This document shows, piece after piece, positions 53,419-62,217 of a DNA stretch of 64,000 nucleotides. The position numbers and the translations under genes are program-made. Origin of the DNA: Peribacillus sp044761665 (GTDB taxonomy: Bacteria > Bacillota > Bacilli > Bacillales > DSM-1321); the NCBI RefSeq assembly GCF_044761665.1, contig NZ_JBIWCW010000008.1, positions 1 through 64,000 of the forward strand. Direction: 5' to 3'. Under the pieces are notes generated by a model. The model was not told the origin of the DNA. It saw nothing but the letters and a program-made list of their open reading frames with translations, and did no database searches. Position 1 is the stretch's first letter; the number at the start of each line of letters is the position of its first letter.

Positions 53419-54408
53419 ATGAAAATAACGCTAGACGCAATGGGTGGGGACAACGCACCGAAGGCACAGGTATTGGGTGCCATGAAAGCTGTCGAGGCCT
53501 TTTCCGATGTGGAAATCACTTTAATCGGGAATGAAGCTGAAATCAGCCCATACCTAACAAAGAATGAACGAATCACGGTCATACATACGGAAGAAAAAAT
53601 ATTGAGTACCGATGAACCTGTCCGTGCGGTCCGCCGCAAGAAAAATGCATCAATGGTACTGGCAGCCCAGCAAGTGGCCGATGGAGAAGCCGCTGCCTGC
53701 ATTTCTTCAGGGAATACAGGTGCATTGATGGCTGCCGGCTTGTTTGTTGTCGGTAGGATTGAAGGAATCGAACGTCCGGCATTATCCCCAACTTTGCCGA
53801 CGATCGATGGTAAAGGTTTTGTGTTTCTTGATGTAGGGGCGAATGCTGAAGCAAAACCCGAACATCTGCTTCAATTTGCAATAATGGGATCTGTATATGC
53901 TCAAAAGGTACGAGGCATCGAAAAGCCACGTGTTGGCCTACTGAATATTGGAACTGAAGAGAAAAAAGGGAACGAGTTGACGAAGCAAGCCTTCACGCTT
54001 CTTCAGGAATCAACGGACATCACCTTTGTCGGGAATGTAGAAGCAAGGGATCTTCTGAATGGACCGGCAGATGTTGTCGTAACGGACGGCTTTACCGGCA
54101 ATATGGTGTTGAAAACACTTGAAGGAACGGCGATGAGTGTCTTTAGCATGTTGAAAACGGCTTTGATGAGCAATGTGAAGAGCAAGATTGCAGCAGCACT
54201 CGTGAAACCGGAATTAAAGACGATTAAAAATCAAATGGATTATTCGGAATACGGCGGGGCAGGATTATTCGGTTTGAAGGCACCTGTCATCAAGGCGCAT
54301 GGTTCTTCCGATGCCAATGCAATTTATAACGCCATCCGTCAGACTCGGGATATGGTTAGCCATGATGTCATTCCGACGATTGCAAAGACGATAGAAAAAG
54401 ACCAATAA
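53419..54408 (+). CDS. plsX: Phosphate acyltransferase PlsX
   Basis: 329 residues. It makes acyl-phosphate from acyl-ACP for glycerolipid synthesis. Motifs DAMGGDNAPK at the start, GNTGALMAAGLF and TDGFTGNMVLKT are complete. It sits between fapR and fabD, with acyl carrier protein downstream. FakA (47173) feeds the same acyl-phosphate pool. Confidence 0.96.
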   Translation: MKITLDAMGGDNAPKAQVLGAMKAVEAFSDVEITLIGNEAEISPYLTKNERITVIHTEEKILSTDEPVRAVRRKKNASMVLAAQQVADGEAAACISSGNTGALMAAGLFVVGRIEGIERPALSPTLPTIDGKGFVFLDVGANAEAKPEHLLQFAIMGSVYAQKVRGIEKPRVGLLNIGTEEKKGNELTKQAFTLLQESTDITFVGNVEARDLLNGPADVVVTDGFTGNMVLKTLEGTAMSVFSMLKTALMSNVKSKIAAALVKPELKTIKNQMDYSEYGGAGLFGLKAPVIKAHGSSDANAIYNAIRQTRDMVSHDVIPTIAKTIEKDQ

Positions 54409-54431
54409 ATATAAAGATAGGGGAGTTAGGG

Positions 54432-55379
54432 ATGGGTAAGGTTGCTTTTGTGTTTCCAGGACAAGGTTCACAGTCTGTAGGAATGGGTCAAGACTTATTT
54501 GAAGAAAATGAGCAAGCACAGCAAATTTTTCAAACGGCGGATGAAAAGCTGGGTTTTGCACTTTCGGAGCTTATATTTAATGGTTCTCAACAAGAATTAA
54601 CGATAACCTATAATGCGCAACCTGCGCTGTTGACAACAAGCTATGCCTTGTACAATGCTTTGGAAGAAGCAGGCATCAAGCCTGATTACACTGCAGGACA
54701 TAGTTTAGGGGAATATACGGCGTTGGTGGCGGCTGGTGCTATTTCTTTTGAAGATGCTGTCTATACTGTTAGAAAACGTGGCCAATTCATGGAGGCCGCT
54801 GTTCCAAATGGGCAAGGCTCGATGGCTGCCATATTAGGGATGGACCGCACGGCACTCGCTATTGTAACGGCTGATATTACTGATACAGGAGAATCCGTTC
54901 AATTGGCTAACATTAATTGTCCAGGACAAATCGTCATCTCCGGAACGGCAGAAGGCGTTAAGCTGGCCAGCGCAAAAGCAAAAGAAGCTGGAGCGAAGCG
55001 TGCCCTTCCTCTTGAAGTAAGCGGGCCGTTTCATTCTGAACTAATGAAACCGGCGGCTGAACAATTACAAAAGGTACTTGATGAAGTGAGTTTCCAACAA
55101 GCACCTATTCCTGTAATTTCGAACGTAACGGCAGAACCCATCACGGACCCATCACAAATTAAAGATAAATTAATTGAACAGCTGTATTCACCAGTGCTTT
55201 GGGAAGATAGTGTCAAAAAGCTACTTGAATTAGGTGTGGACACGTTTGTAGAAGTGGGACCAGGCAAGGTACTGAGTGGATTGATTAAAAAAATTGACCG
55301 TTCTGTCAATATTCACTCGGTATCGAATACAGAAACCCTAATTAAGACGGTCGAAGCATTGAAGGGGGAACTAGCATGA
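54432..55379 (+). CDS. fabD: Malonyl-CoA:ACP transacylase
   Basis: 315 residues. VFPGQGSQSVGMG at the start and nucleophile serine in GHSLGEYTAL, with His in SGPFHSELM. It transfers malonyl groups to ACP. ATG at 54432 follows GGGGAG. The stop overlaps fabG (ATGA at 55376-55379). Confidence 0.97.
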   Translation: MGKVAFVFPGQGSQSVGMGQDLFEENEQAQQIFQTADEKLGFALSELIFNGSQQELTITYNAQPALLTTSYALYNALEEAGIKPDYTAGHSLGEYTALVAAGAISFEDAVYTVRKRGQFMEAAVPNGQGSMAAILGMDRTALAIVTADITDTGESVQLANINCPGQIVISGTAEGVKLASAKAKEAGAKRALPLEVSGPFHSELMKPAAEQLQKVLDEVSFQQAPIPVISNVTAEPITDPSQIKDKLIEQLYSPVLWEDSVKKLLELGVDTFVEVGPGKVLSGLIKKIDRSVNIHSVSNTETLIKTVEALKGELA

Positions 55380-56119
55380 TCCTAGAAGGTAAAAAAGCAG
55401 TAGTTACTGGAGCTTCCCGCGGTATCGGCAAGGAAGTGGCCTTGGAACTCGCACGTCAGGGGGCGGATGTAGCCGTCAATTATGCTGGAAGCGAAGCAAA
55501 AGCCAACGAAGTGGTCGAAGAAATCAAGGCACTTGGGCGCAAAGCCTTTGCAGTTCAATGCGATGTGTCCGATAGCGAATCAGTTACAGGCATGTTCAAA
55601 GAGGTTATGGAACAATTTGGCCGAGTGGATATCTTAGTTAATAATGCTGGAATTACCCGTGATAATCTATTGATGCGGATGAAAGAAGAAGAATGGGATT
55701 CGGTCATCAATACGAATTTAAAAGGCGTGTACCTATGCACGAAAGCAGTCACAAGGCAAATGATGAAGCAGCGTAGCGGTAAAATCATCAATATGGCTTC
55801 CATTGTCGGCGTAATGGGGAATGCAGGACAGGCAAATTATGTTGCAGCCAAGGCAGGCGTAATCGGCTTGACTAAATCTACTGCCAAAGAGCTTGCTTCA
55901 AGAGGAATCACGGTCAATGCGATTGCTCCAGGTTTCATTTCCACTGATATGACAGATGAACTGACTGAAGATGTGCAAAAAGCGATGCTTTCGCAAATTC
56001 CTTTAGCCCGCTTCGGCGATCCGAAGGATATTGCTTCAGTGGCAACTTTCCTCGCTTCAGAGGCAAGCAGTTATATGACCGGACAGACCCTTCATGTTGA
56101 CGGCGGCATGGTAATGTAA
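55376..56119 (+). CDS. fabG: 3-oxoacyl-ACP reductase
   Basis: 247 residues, short-chain dehydrogenase. The NADPH-binding loop is TGASRGIGKEVALEL, the NNAG motif is present, and the catalytic Tyr-Lys lies in NYVAAKAG. The end DGGMVM is typical of FabG. It performs the first reduction of each fatty acid elongation cycle. It overlaps fabD by four bases. Confidence 0.97.
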   Translation: MILEGKKAVVTGASRGIGKEVALELARQGADVAVNYAGSEAKANEVVEEIKALGRKAFAVQCDVSDSESVTGMFKEVMEQFGRVDILVNNAGITRDNLLMRMKEEEWDSVINTNLKGVYLCTKAVTRQMMKQRSGKIINMASIVGVMGNAGQANYVAAKAGVIGLTKSTAKELASRGITVNAIAPGFISTDMTDELTEDVQKAMLSQIPLARFGDPKDIASVATFLASEASSYMTGQTLHVDGGMVM

Positions 56120-56127
56120 GTTTTGGT

Positions 56128-56155
56128 TTGATTTTTATGAAATATAATTTATAAT
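56128..56155 (+). promoter_or_regulatory. Candidate promoter of acpP
   Basis: TTGATT at 56128-56133 and TATAAT at 56150-56155 with a 16-bp spacer. A second TATAAT is at 56143-56148. It would give acyl carrier protein a transcript additional to the fap operon, as expected for an abundant protein. Confidence 0.5.
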
Positions 56156-56177
56156 GTCTTGAGGGGAGGTGAACACA

Positions 56178-56411
56178 TTGGCAGATGTATTAGAAAGAGT
56201 AACAAAAATCGTTGTAGATCGTTTGAACGTTGAAGAATCAGAAGTAAAGCTTGAAGCTTCATTCAAAGAAGATCTTGGTGCCGATTCCCTAGATGTTGTC
56301 GAACTAGTCATGGAGTTTGAAGACGAATTCGATATGGAAATTTCGGACGATGACGCTGAAAAAATCGCCACAGTGGGTGATGCTGTGAATTACATAAAAA
56401 GCACTATGTAA
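56178..56411 (+). CDS. acpP: Acyl carrier protein
   Basis: 77 residues, acidic. The phosphopantetheine serine is Ser37 in GADSLDVVELVM. TTG at 56178, six bases after GGGAGGTG, gives the family start (MADVLERVTKI). A GTG at 56169 is part of the ribosome site. It carries acyl chains for FabD, FabG and PlsX encoded just upstream. Terminator at 56431. Confidence 0.96.
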   Translation: MADVLERVTKIVVDRLNVEESEVKLEASFKEDLGADSLDVVELVMEFEDEFDMEISDDDAEKIATVGDAVNYIKSTM

Positions 56412-56430
56412 TGTTAATGTCTTTTGATTA

Positions 56431-56460
56431 AAAGCTCCGTTTTTAAACGGGGCTTTCTCT
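56431..56460 (+). terminator. Terminator after acpP
   Basis: AAAGCTCCGTTT (56431-56442) and AAACGGGGCTTT (56445-56456) pair with a short TT loop and one T-G pair, followed by CTCTTG. The T-tract is weak after the stem. Confidence 0.7.
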
Positions 56461-56484
56461 TGTAATAAAAGGAGTCTGGAACTC

Positions 56485-56532
56485 GACAGGCTTAACCGAT
56501 CACGGGTAGGTCCGATTAAGTTTTCACCTGTC
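56485..56532 (+). other. Structured leader upstream of rnc
   Basis: GACAGG-CTTAA (56485-56495) is complementary to TTAAG (56516-56520) and CCTGTC (56527-56532), separated by a six-base bulge TTTTCA. The hairpin lies 144 bases before rnc. It could be a processing site, but no homologous example is known to me. Confidence 0.4.
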
Positions 56533-56675
56533 CAGCTGCATCCCGGCTGCTAGTTTTCTTTAGGCAGATTATACTGTATGATGGTACATAGGAAAGCTTG
56601 ACAGGAATTCCTGCCAGGTTTCTTTTTATATTGAGGAAAAATATGTTTTTGAACCGTAGTGGAGGGTTTTTTGTG

Positions 56676-57416
56676 ATGCGTAGGAACGTAAATAATCGTA
56701 AACCATCAATCAAGGATAACAAATTTAAAGAGTTACAGGATAACCTGGGTTTTCATTTTCAAGATGAAAACTTATTGAAAAAAGCTTTTACACATTCATC
56801 TTATGTGAATGAGCATCGCCGCAAGCCTTATGAAGATAATGAAAGGCTGGAATTTTTAGGGGACGCAGTACTTGAACTGACAATTTCAAAATATTTGTAT
56901 CAAAAATATCCAATGATGAGTGAAGGAGAGCTTACGAAATTAAGGGCAGCCATTGTCTGTGAGCCATCACTGGTCGACTTTGCCAACAGTCTCTCTTATG
57001 GAGAATATGTCCTGCTTGGTAAAGGGGAAGAAATGACAGGCGGAAGAGAACGCCCTGCCATGCTTGCAGATGTTTTTGAAGCCTATATTGGTGCCTTGTA
57101 TCTTGATCAAGGATTAGAGCCAGTTGTGCAGTTTTTGAAAAATGTCGTGTTTCCGAAGATAGACGAGGGTGCTTTTTCTCATGTGATGGATTATAAGAGC
57201 CAGCTTCAAGAGCTCATCCAGCGGGATGCAATCGGGGTTCTGCAATATAAAATACTGCAAGAAAAAGGGCCTGCCCATAATCGTGAATTCGTTTCGACTG
57301 TCTCATTGAATGGGGAAGACCTTGGTACCGGTGTGGGAAAATCGAAAAAAGAGGCAGAACAGCATGCCGCCGAGCACGCATTGGCCGTTTTGAAAGAAAA
57401 AAACTCAACAAGATAG
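56676..57416 (+). CDS. rnc: Ribonuclease III
   Basis: 246 residues. The catalytic domain contains ERLEFLGDAVLELTISKYL and a downstream acidic pair in LADVFEAYIGALYLDQG. A double-stranded RNA binding domain covers the last 70 residues (YKSQLQELIQRD ... GKSKKEAEQHAAEHAL). ATG at 56676, nine bases after GGAGGG, matches family N-termini better than the frame from 56598. It processes rRNA and small RNAs. smc follows. Confidence 0.95.
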   Translation: MRRNVNNRKPSIKDNKFKELQDNLGFHFQDENLLKKAFTHSSYVNEHRRKPYEDNERLEFLGDAVLELTISKYLYQKYPMMSEGELTKLRAAIVCEPSLVDFANSLSYGEYVLLGKGEEMTGGRERPAMLADVFEAYIGALYLDQGLEPVVQFLKNVVFPKIDEGAFSHVMDYKSQLQELIQRDAIGVLQYKILQEKGPAHNREFVSTVSLNGEDLGTGVGKSKKEAEQHAAEHALAVLKEKNSTR

Positions 57417-57440
57417 TTGAACAGTAGAGGGGGAGAGGTC

Positions 57441-60400
57441 ATGTTCCTCAAACGCTTGGACGTAGTAGGATTCAAATCTTTCGCAGATAAAATTTCGATT
57501 GAATTTGTACCTGGTGTCACGGCAGTGGTTGGACCGAACGGTAGCGGTAAAAGCAATGTGACCGATGCAGTCCGTTGGGTTCTTGGAGAGCAATCGGCAA
57601 AATCACTGCGTGGAGCAAAAATGGAAGATATCATCTTCTCAGGAAGTGACACAAGAAAGGCCTTGAATTTTGCAGAGGTTTCTTTGACTTTGGATAATGA
57701 GACAAACACGCTTCCGATTGACTTTCATGAAGTTAGTATCACAAGAAGGGTATACCGTTCGGGTGAAAGTGAGTTCTTCATTAATAACCAAGGGTGCCGC
57801 CTGAAAGATATCGTCGAGCTATTTATGGATTCAGGTCTTGGACGTGAAGCGTTTTCCATCATCAGTCAAGGGAAAGTGGAAGAGATTCTAAGCAGTAAGG
57901 CGGAAGAAAGACGGGTCATTTTTGAAGAGGCCGCCGGTGTTTTAAAGTATAAAACAAGAAAAAGAAAAGCGGAATCAAAACTGACGGAAACACAAGATAA
58001 CCTCAATAGGATTCACGACATTCTTCATGAATTAGAAGGTCAAGTGGAACCTCTCAAGATTCAATCTTCCCTTGCCAAGGAATATCTGGATAAAAAAGAG
58101 GAGCTTGAAAAAATCGAAGTGGCCTTAACCGTTTTTGAAATTGAAGAACTTCATGGCAAATGGGAAAGTCTCACCCAAGAACTCGAGAAACATAATGAGA
58201 TGGAGCAGCAATTGGCTGGACGGCTTCATGAACGCGAAGCCCATCTTAAAGAGGTCCGCGAAAGCATTGCAGGACTCGAAACATCGATTAATGAGCTTCA
58301 GGGTGTGCTCTTGAATGCCAGTGAAGAACTGGAGAAGCTCGAAGGTCGTAAAGAAGTATTGAAAGAACGGAAAAAAAATGCTGCCCAAAATAAGGCACAG
58401 CTAGAAAAGGCGATTATAGAGGGCAAGGAAGCAGTTGAACGTCTTTCTTTACAAAAGGAAAGAGAAACGGTAATTCTTGACGCGTTGAATTCCGAAGTAA
58501 AAGGGCTCCAGGAACTTTTGCATGAAAAACAAAAAAGCTTGGGCCTATTCAACACCGACATCGAAGCGTTGATAGAAGTGAAGAAAAGTGACTATATCGA
58601 GTGGTTGAACAAGCAGGCTGCCGCCAAAAACGAAAAGCAATACCTTTTGCAGCAGCTTACTCAGCAGGAACATAAAAATTCCAAGCTGGATCACGAAAAT
58701 GAAAAATTCCTAACGGAAAGAACGGAAATAACCGCTAAGAAACTGGAATTTTCACAGCGGATGGAAAAATTGAGCCAGCAGCTTGAAGAGCATGTCACTT
58801 CTTTCCGAAATCAACAGAACAAGTTAAATACAGCAAAAGATACGTATCAAAAACAAGAAACAACCCTTTATAAGGCATATCAATTCCTCCAACAAGCTAA
58901 ATCCCGCAAAGAACTGCTTGAAGAGATGGAAGAGGATTATGCAGGCTTTTTTCAAGGTGTTAAAGAAGTGTTAAAAGCAAAAGGAACATTAAAAGGCATT
59001 GAAGGTGCAGTCGCAGAATTGATCAAGGTCCCAAAGGAATATGAAACGGCGATCGAAACGGCATTGGGCGGAGCGATGCAGCATATTGTCGTGGAGAGAG
59101 AAGAACATGCCCGTGAGGCCATTTCCTTCTTGAAAAAAAATCGTTATGGCCGTGCGACATTTCTGCCTTTATCGGTCATCAAGGGAAGAGAAGTTTCTTC
59201 AACTCAGTTATCGATGCTGAAGAACCATCCTGCTTTTGTAGGTACAGCTTCCTCGTTGATTCGCTATGATGAGAGGCATGCTTCCATCGCAGCGAACCTG
59301 CTTGGCACCGTCATTATCACCAAGGATTTAAAGGGAGCCAACGAGCTTGCAAAAATGGTGCAGCACCGTTTCCGCTTTGTAACCCTTGAAGGGGATGTTG
59401 TCAACCCAGGTGGTTCGATGACAGGTGGAACGATTAAACAAAAGTCCACATCATTGCTTTCACGGAAAACGGAGCTCGAAGAATTACATGAAAAGCTTGC
59501 CGGTATGGAAGCGAAAACGAATCAGCTCGAAAAACAGGTCAAGCAGCTTAAAGTGGATGTCGGTGTTCAGGAGCAAACGCTTGAACAAACGAGGAGAACA
59601 GGTGAAATGCTTCGCTTACAGGAGCAATCCCTAAAAGGTGAGCTTCGTGAAGTCGAGCTTCAGGAAAGAAATGTGAATGACCGTCTGCACCTTTATGATT
59701 TGGATAAAAACTCCTATTTAGAAGAGCAACAGCAAAAGAAAGCAAGGCTTGCCGAATTGGAAGAGCTCTTGAAATCTTGTAATATGGAAATTGAAGAACT
59801 TGATCGTCTGATAGCGGAAATGACAGAACAAAAACAATCCCAGCAATCGTCAAAAGAAAGTCTTGCGGAAGAAACTAGTGAGTTGAGAGTTACTCTGGCC
59901 TCAAAGCGCGGCCAGCTTCAAAACCAAAAAGAAAAGATGGAGCGGCTTGAAGCGGACTTGGCAAAAGAAACGAGTAACCTGAATGAAAATAAGGATGACT
60001 TGGGACTTTTGACAAATGAAATGACGGACAGTTCGAGTGGAGAAGAAACGCTTGAAGACTTGGCCCAACAAAGATTGCTTGATAAGAATGGAGCCATCGA
60101 AGCAATTTCCGCCAAAAAACAGGAAAAGACCGAAATGCACACTCAACTTGAAACGCTCGAAATAGCTTTGAAAGAGGAAAACCGTCTTTATAAAGGCATT
60201 GTTGAAGTGATAAAGGATGAAGAGGTCAAATTGACCCGTCTAGATGTGGCCCTGGAAAACCGTCTGGACCATTTGCGTGAAGAATACACGTTATCCTATG
60301 AAGGCGCCAAAGAAAAATATCCGCTGGTGATGCCTGTAGATGAAGCTCAGAAAAAGGTAAAACTCATTAAGCTGGCTATCGAAGAATTGGGTACGGTTAA

Positions 60401-61004
60401 CTTAGGAGCCATCGATGAGTATGCTCGTGTGGCCGAACGGTATGAGTTCCTTCTTGGCCAAAAGGAAGATCTCCAGCAGGCGAAGGACACGCTATTCCAG
60501 GTGATTGATGAGATGGACGACGAAATGAAACGGCGCTTTTCGGAAACCTTTTATGCGATTCGTGAACAGTTCGAACAAGTCTTTAAATCACTGTTCGGCG
60601 GTGGTAGGGCAGAGTTGAAGCTGACTGATCCCGATGACTTATTGATTACGGGAGTGGATATCATTGCGCAGCCTCCAGGGAAAAAGTTACAGAACTTGAG
60701 TCTGTTGTCCGGTGGAGAACGAGCATTGACTGCAATCGCCCTGTTATTCTCCATTCTAAAGGTCCGGCCAGTTCCATTCTGTATCCTTGATGAGGTCGAG
60801 GCAGCACTTGATGAAGCGAATGTAGTCCGTTTTAGCCAATTTTTAAGGAAGTTCAGTCAAGAGACACAGTTTATCGTAATCACCCATCGTAAAGGGACGA
60901 TGGAGGAGGCAGATGTCCTCTATGGCATTACGATGCAGGAATCAGGTGTTTCCAAACTTGTTTCCGTACGTATGGAAGAATCAGAGAACCTTGTTCAAAT
61001 ATAA
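57441..61004 (+). CDS. smc: Chromosome partition protein Smc
   Basis: 1187 residues. Walker A VVGPNGSGKSNVTDA near the N-terminus, about 330 residues of coiled coil, the hinge (about 515-680, with FVGTASSLIRYD and GGSMTGG), a second coiled coil, then signature LSGGERALTAIALL and Walker B FCILDEVEAALDEAN. ATG at 57441 after GGGGGAGAGG. It condenses and aligns chromosome arms with ScpA and ScpB, which are not in this window. Confidence 0.97.
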   Translation: MFLKRLDVVGFKSFADKISIEFVPGVTAVVGPNGSGKSNVTDAVRWVLGEQSAKSLRGAKMEDIIFSGSDTRKALNFAEVSLTLDNETNTLPIDFHEVSITRRVYRSGESEFFINNQGCRLKDIVELFMDSGLGREAFSIISQGKVEEILSSKAEERRVIFEEAAGVLKYKTRKRKAESKLTETQDNLNRIHDILHELEGQVEPLKIQSSLAKEYLDKKEELEKIEVALTVFEIEELHGKWESLTQELEKHNEMEQQLAGRLHEREAHLKEVRESIAGLETSINELQGVLLNASEELEKLEGRKEVLKERKKNAAQNKAQLEKAIIEGKEAVERLSLQKERETVILDALNSEVKGLQELLHEKQKSLGLFNTDIEALIEVKKSDYIEWLNKQAAAKNEKQYLLQQLTQQEHKNSKLDHENEKFLTERTEITAKKLEFSQRMEKLSQQLEEHVTSFRNQQNKLNTAKDTYQKQETTLYKAYQFLQQAKSRKELLEEMEEDYAGFFQGVKEVLKAKGTLKGIEGAVAELIKVPKEYETAIETALGGAMQHIVVEREEHAREAISFLKKNRYGRATFLPLSVIKGREVSSTQLSMLKNHPAFVGTASSLIRYDERHASIAANLLGTVIITKDLKGANELAKMVQHRFRFVTLEGDVVNPGGSMTGGTIKQKSTSLLSRKTELEELHEKLAGMEAKTNQLEKQVKQLKVDVGVQEQTLEQTRRTGEMLRLQEQSLKGELREVELQERNVNDRLHLYDLDKNSYLEEQQQKKARLAELEELLKSCNMEIEELDRLIAEMTEQKQSQQSSKESLAEETSELRVTLASKRGQLQNQKEKMERLEADLAKETSNLNENKDDLGLLTNEMTDSSSGEETLEDLAQQRLLDKNGAIEAISAKKQEKTEMHTQLETLEIALKEENRLYKGIVEVIKDEEVKLTRLDVALENRLDHLREEYTLSYEGAKEKYPLVMPVDEAQKKVKLIKLAIEELGTVNLGAIDEYARVAERYEFLLGQKEDLQQAKDTLFQVIDEMDDEMKRRFSETFYAIREQFEQVFKSLFGGGRAELKLTDPDDLLITGVDIIAQPPGKKLQNLSLLSGGERALTAIALLFSILKVRPVPFCILDEVEAALDEANVVRFSQFLRKFSQETQFIVITHRKGTMEEADVLYGITMQESGVSKLVSVRMEESENLVQI

Positions 61005-61030
61005 ATCCATGAATTAGAGGAAGTGGGACA

Positions 61031-62083
61031 ATGAGTTTCTTCAAGAAGCTAAAAGAAAAATTCACGACACAAGAAGAAAAAGAAACATCTGTAGAAACAA
61101 AAGCAGAAGTAGAAGTTGAAAAAAAAGTAACATCCGAAATATCAATCGGGGAAAAGTTTAAGCAAGGTTTAACGAAGACGAGGAATTCCTTTACCGGAAG
61201 GGTGAATGAACTCGTTGCCCGTTACCGGAAAGTGGATGAAGATTTTTTCGAAGAACTTGAGGAGATTCTCATCCAGGCTGATGTGGGCTTCGATACCGTC
61301 ATGGAATTAATCGACCAATTAAAAATGGAAGTGAAACTGCGTAACATCTCTGATACGAGAGAGGTGCAGTCAGTCATTTCCGAAAAATTGGTCGATATTT
61401 ACCAAGGTGATGAAGAAGGTATGTCCAGCTTGAACATTCAGCAAGACGGCCTGACTGTCATTCTTTTTGTTGGCGTGAATGGTGTAGGGAAAACGACGAC
61501 AATCGGTAAACTTGCCCATAAGTTTAAGGAAGAAGGCAAATCCGTTGTATTGGCGGCTGGTGATACTTTCCGTGCCGGAGCGATCGAGCAACTTGAGGTT
61601 TGGGGGGAACGCGTCGGTGTCAGTGTCATCAAACAAGGAGAAGGATCCGATCCTGCTGCGGTTATGTTCGATGCCGTACAAGCCGCCAAGGCACGAAAAG
61701 CGGATATCCTGATTTGTGATACAGCAGGACGCCTGCAAAATAAAGTGAACTTGATGAAAGAACTGGAAAAGGTGAAACGAGTCATTGAACGTGAAGTGCC
61801 TGGTGCACCACATGAAGTGCTTCTTGCTCTTGATGCAACAACGGGTCAAAATGCACTCATCCAAGCGAAAACGTTCAAGGAAGCAACCGATGTAACCGGA
61901 ATCGTCTTAACGAAGCTTGATGGCACTGCAAAAGGCGGGATTGTCATAGCCATCCGAAATGAGCTCTCCATTCCTGTTAAATTTGTCGGACTTGGTGAAA
62001 AGATGGATGATCTTCAAGAATTCGATGCAGAAAAATATGTATATGGCCTCTTTGCCGATATTATCGAAAAAGAAGAAGTATAA
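61031..62083 (+). CDS. ftsY: Signal recognition particle receptor FtsY
   Basis: 350 residues. A short charged N-terminal region (about 1-40) replaces the long A domain of E. coli. The N domain is followed by the GTPase G domain with GVNGVGKTTTIGKLA, DTFRAGAIEQL, DTAGRLQNK and TKLDGTAKGG. It docks ribosome-SRP complexes at the membrane. A strong terminator follows, and the usual partners ylxM and ffh are not found downstream within the window. Confidence 0.97.
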   Translation: MSFFKKLKEKFTTQEEKETSVETKAEVEVEKKVTSEISIGEKFKQGLTKTRNSFTGRVNELVARYRKVDEDFFEELEEILIQADVGFDTVMELIDQLKMEVKLRNISDTREVQSVISEKLVDIYQGDEEGMSSLNIQQDGLTVILFVGVNGVGKTTTIGKLAHKFKEEGKSVVLAAGDTFRAGAIEQLEVWGERVGVSVIKQGEGSDPAAVMFDAVQAAKARKADILICDTAGRLQNKVNLMKELEKVKRVIEREVPGAPHEVLLALDATTGQNALIQAKTFKEATDVTGIVLTKLDGTAKGGIVIAIRNELSIPVKFVGLGEKMDDLQEFDAEKYVYGLFADIIEKEEV

Positions 62084-62099
62084 AGGTAATTAATCGTAG

Positions 62100-62128
62100 C
62101 CGGAAGGGATTTTCCCTTCCGGTTTTTT
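62100..62128 (+). terminator. Terminator after ftsY
   Basis: CCGGAAGGGA (62100-62109) and TCCCTTCCGG (62113-62122) pair around TTT and are followed by six T. It isolates ftsY from the next gene. Confidence 0.92.
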
Positions 62129-62137
62129 GAGTTTTAA

Positions 62138-62165
62138 TTAACTTTTTTTATATTTTTTGTATACT
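62138..62165 (+). promoter_or_regulatory. Candidate promoter of the secreted/membrane protein gene
   Basis: TTAACT at 62138-62143 and TATACT at 62160-62165 with a 16-bp T-rich spacer, 53 bases before the next start codon. Confidence 0.45.
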
Positions 62166-62217
62166 TTTACCGAATGCAATCGTCTATTAGGAGTAAAGAA
62201 AAAAAGGAGGAGTCAGA

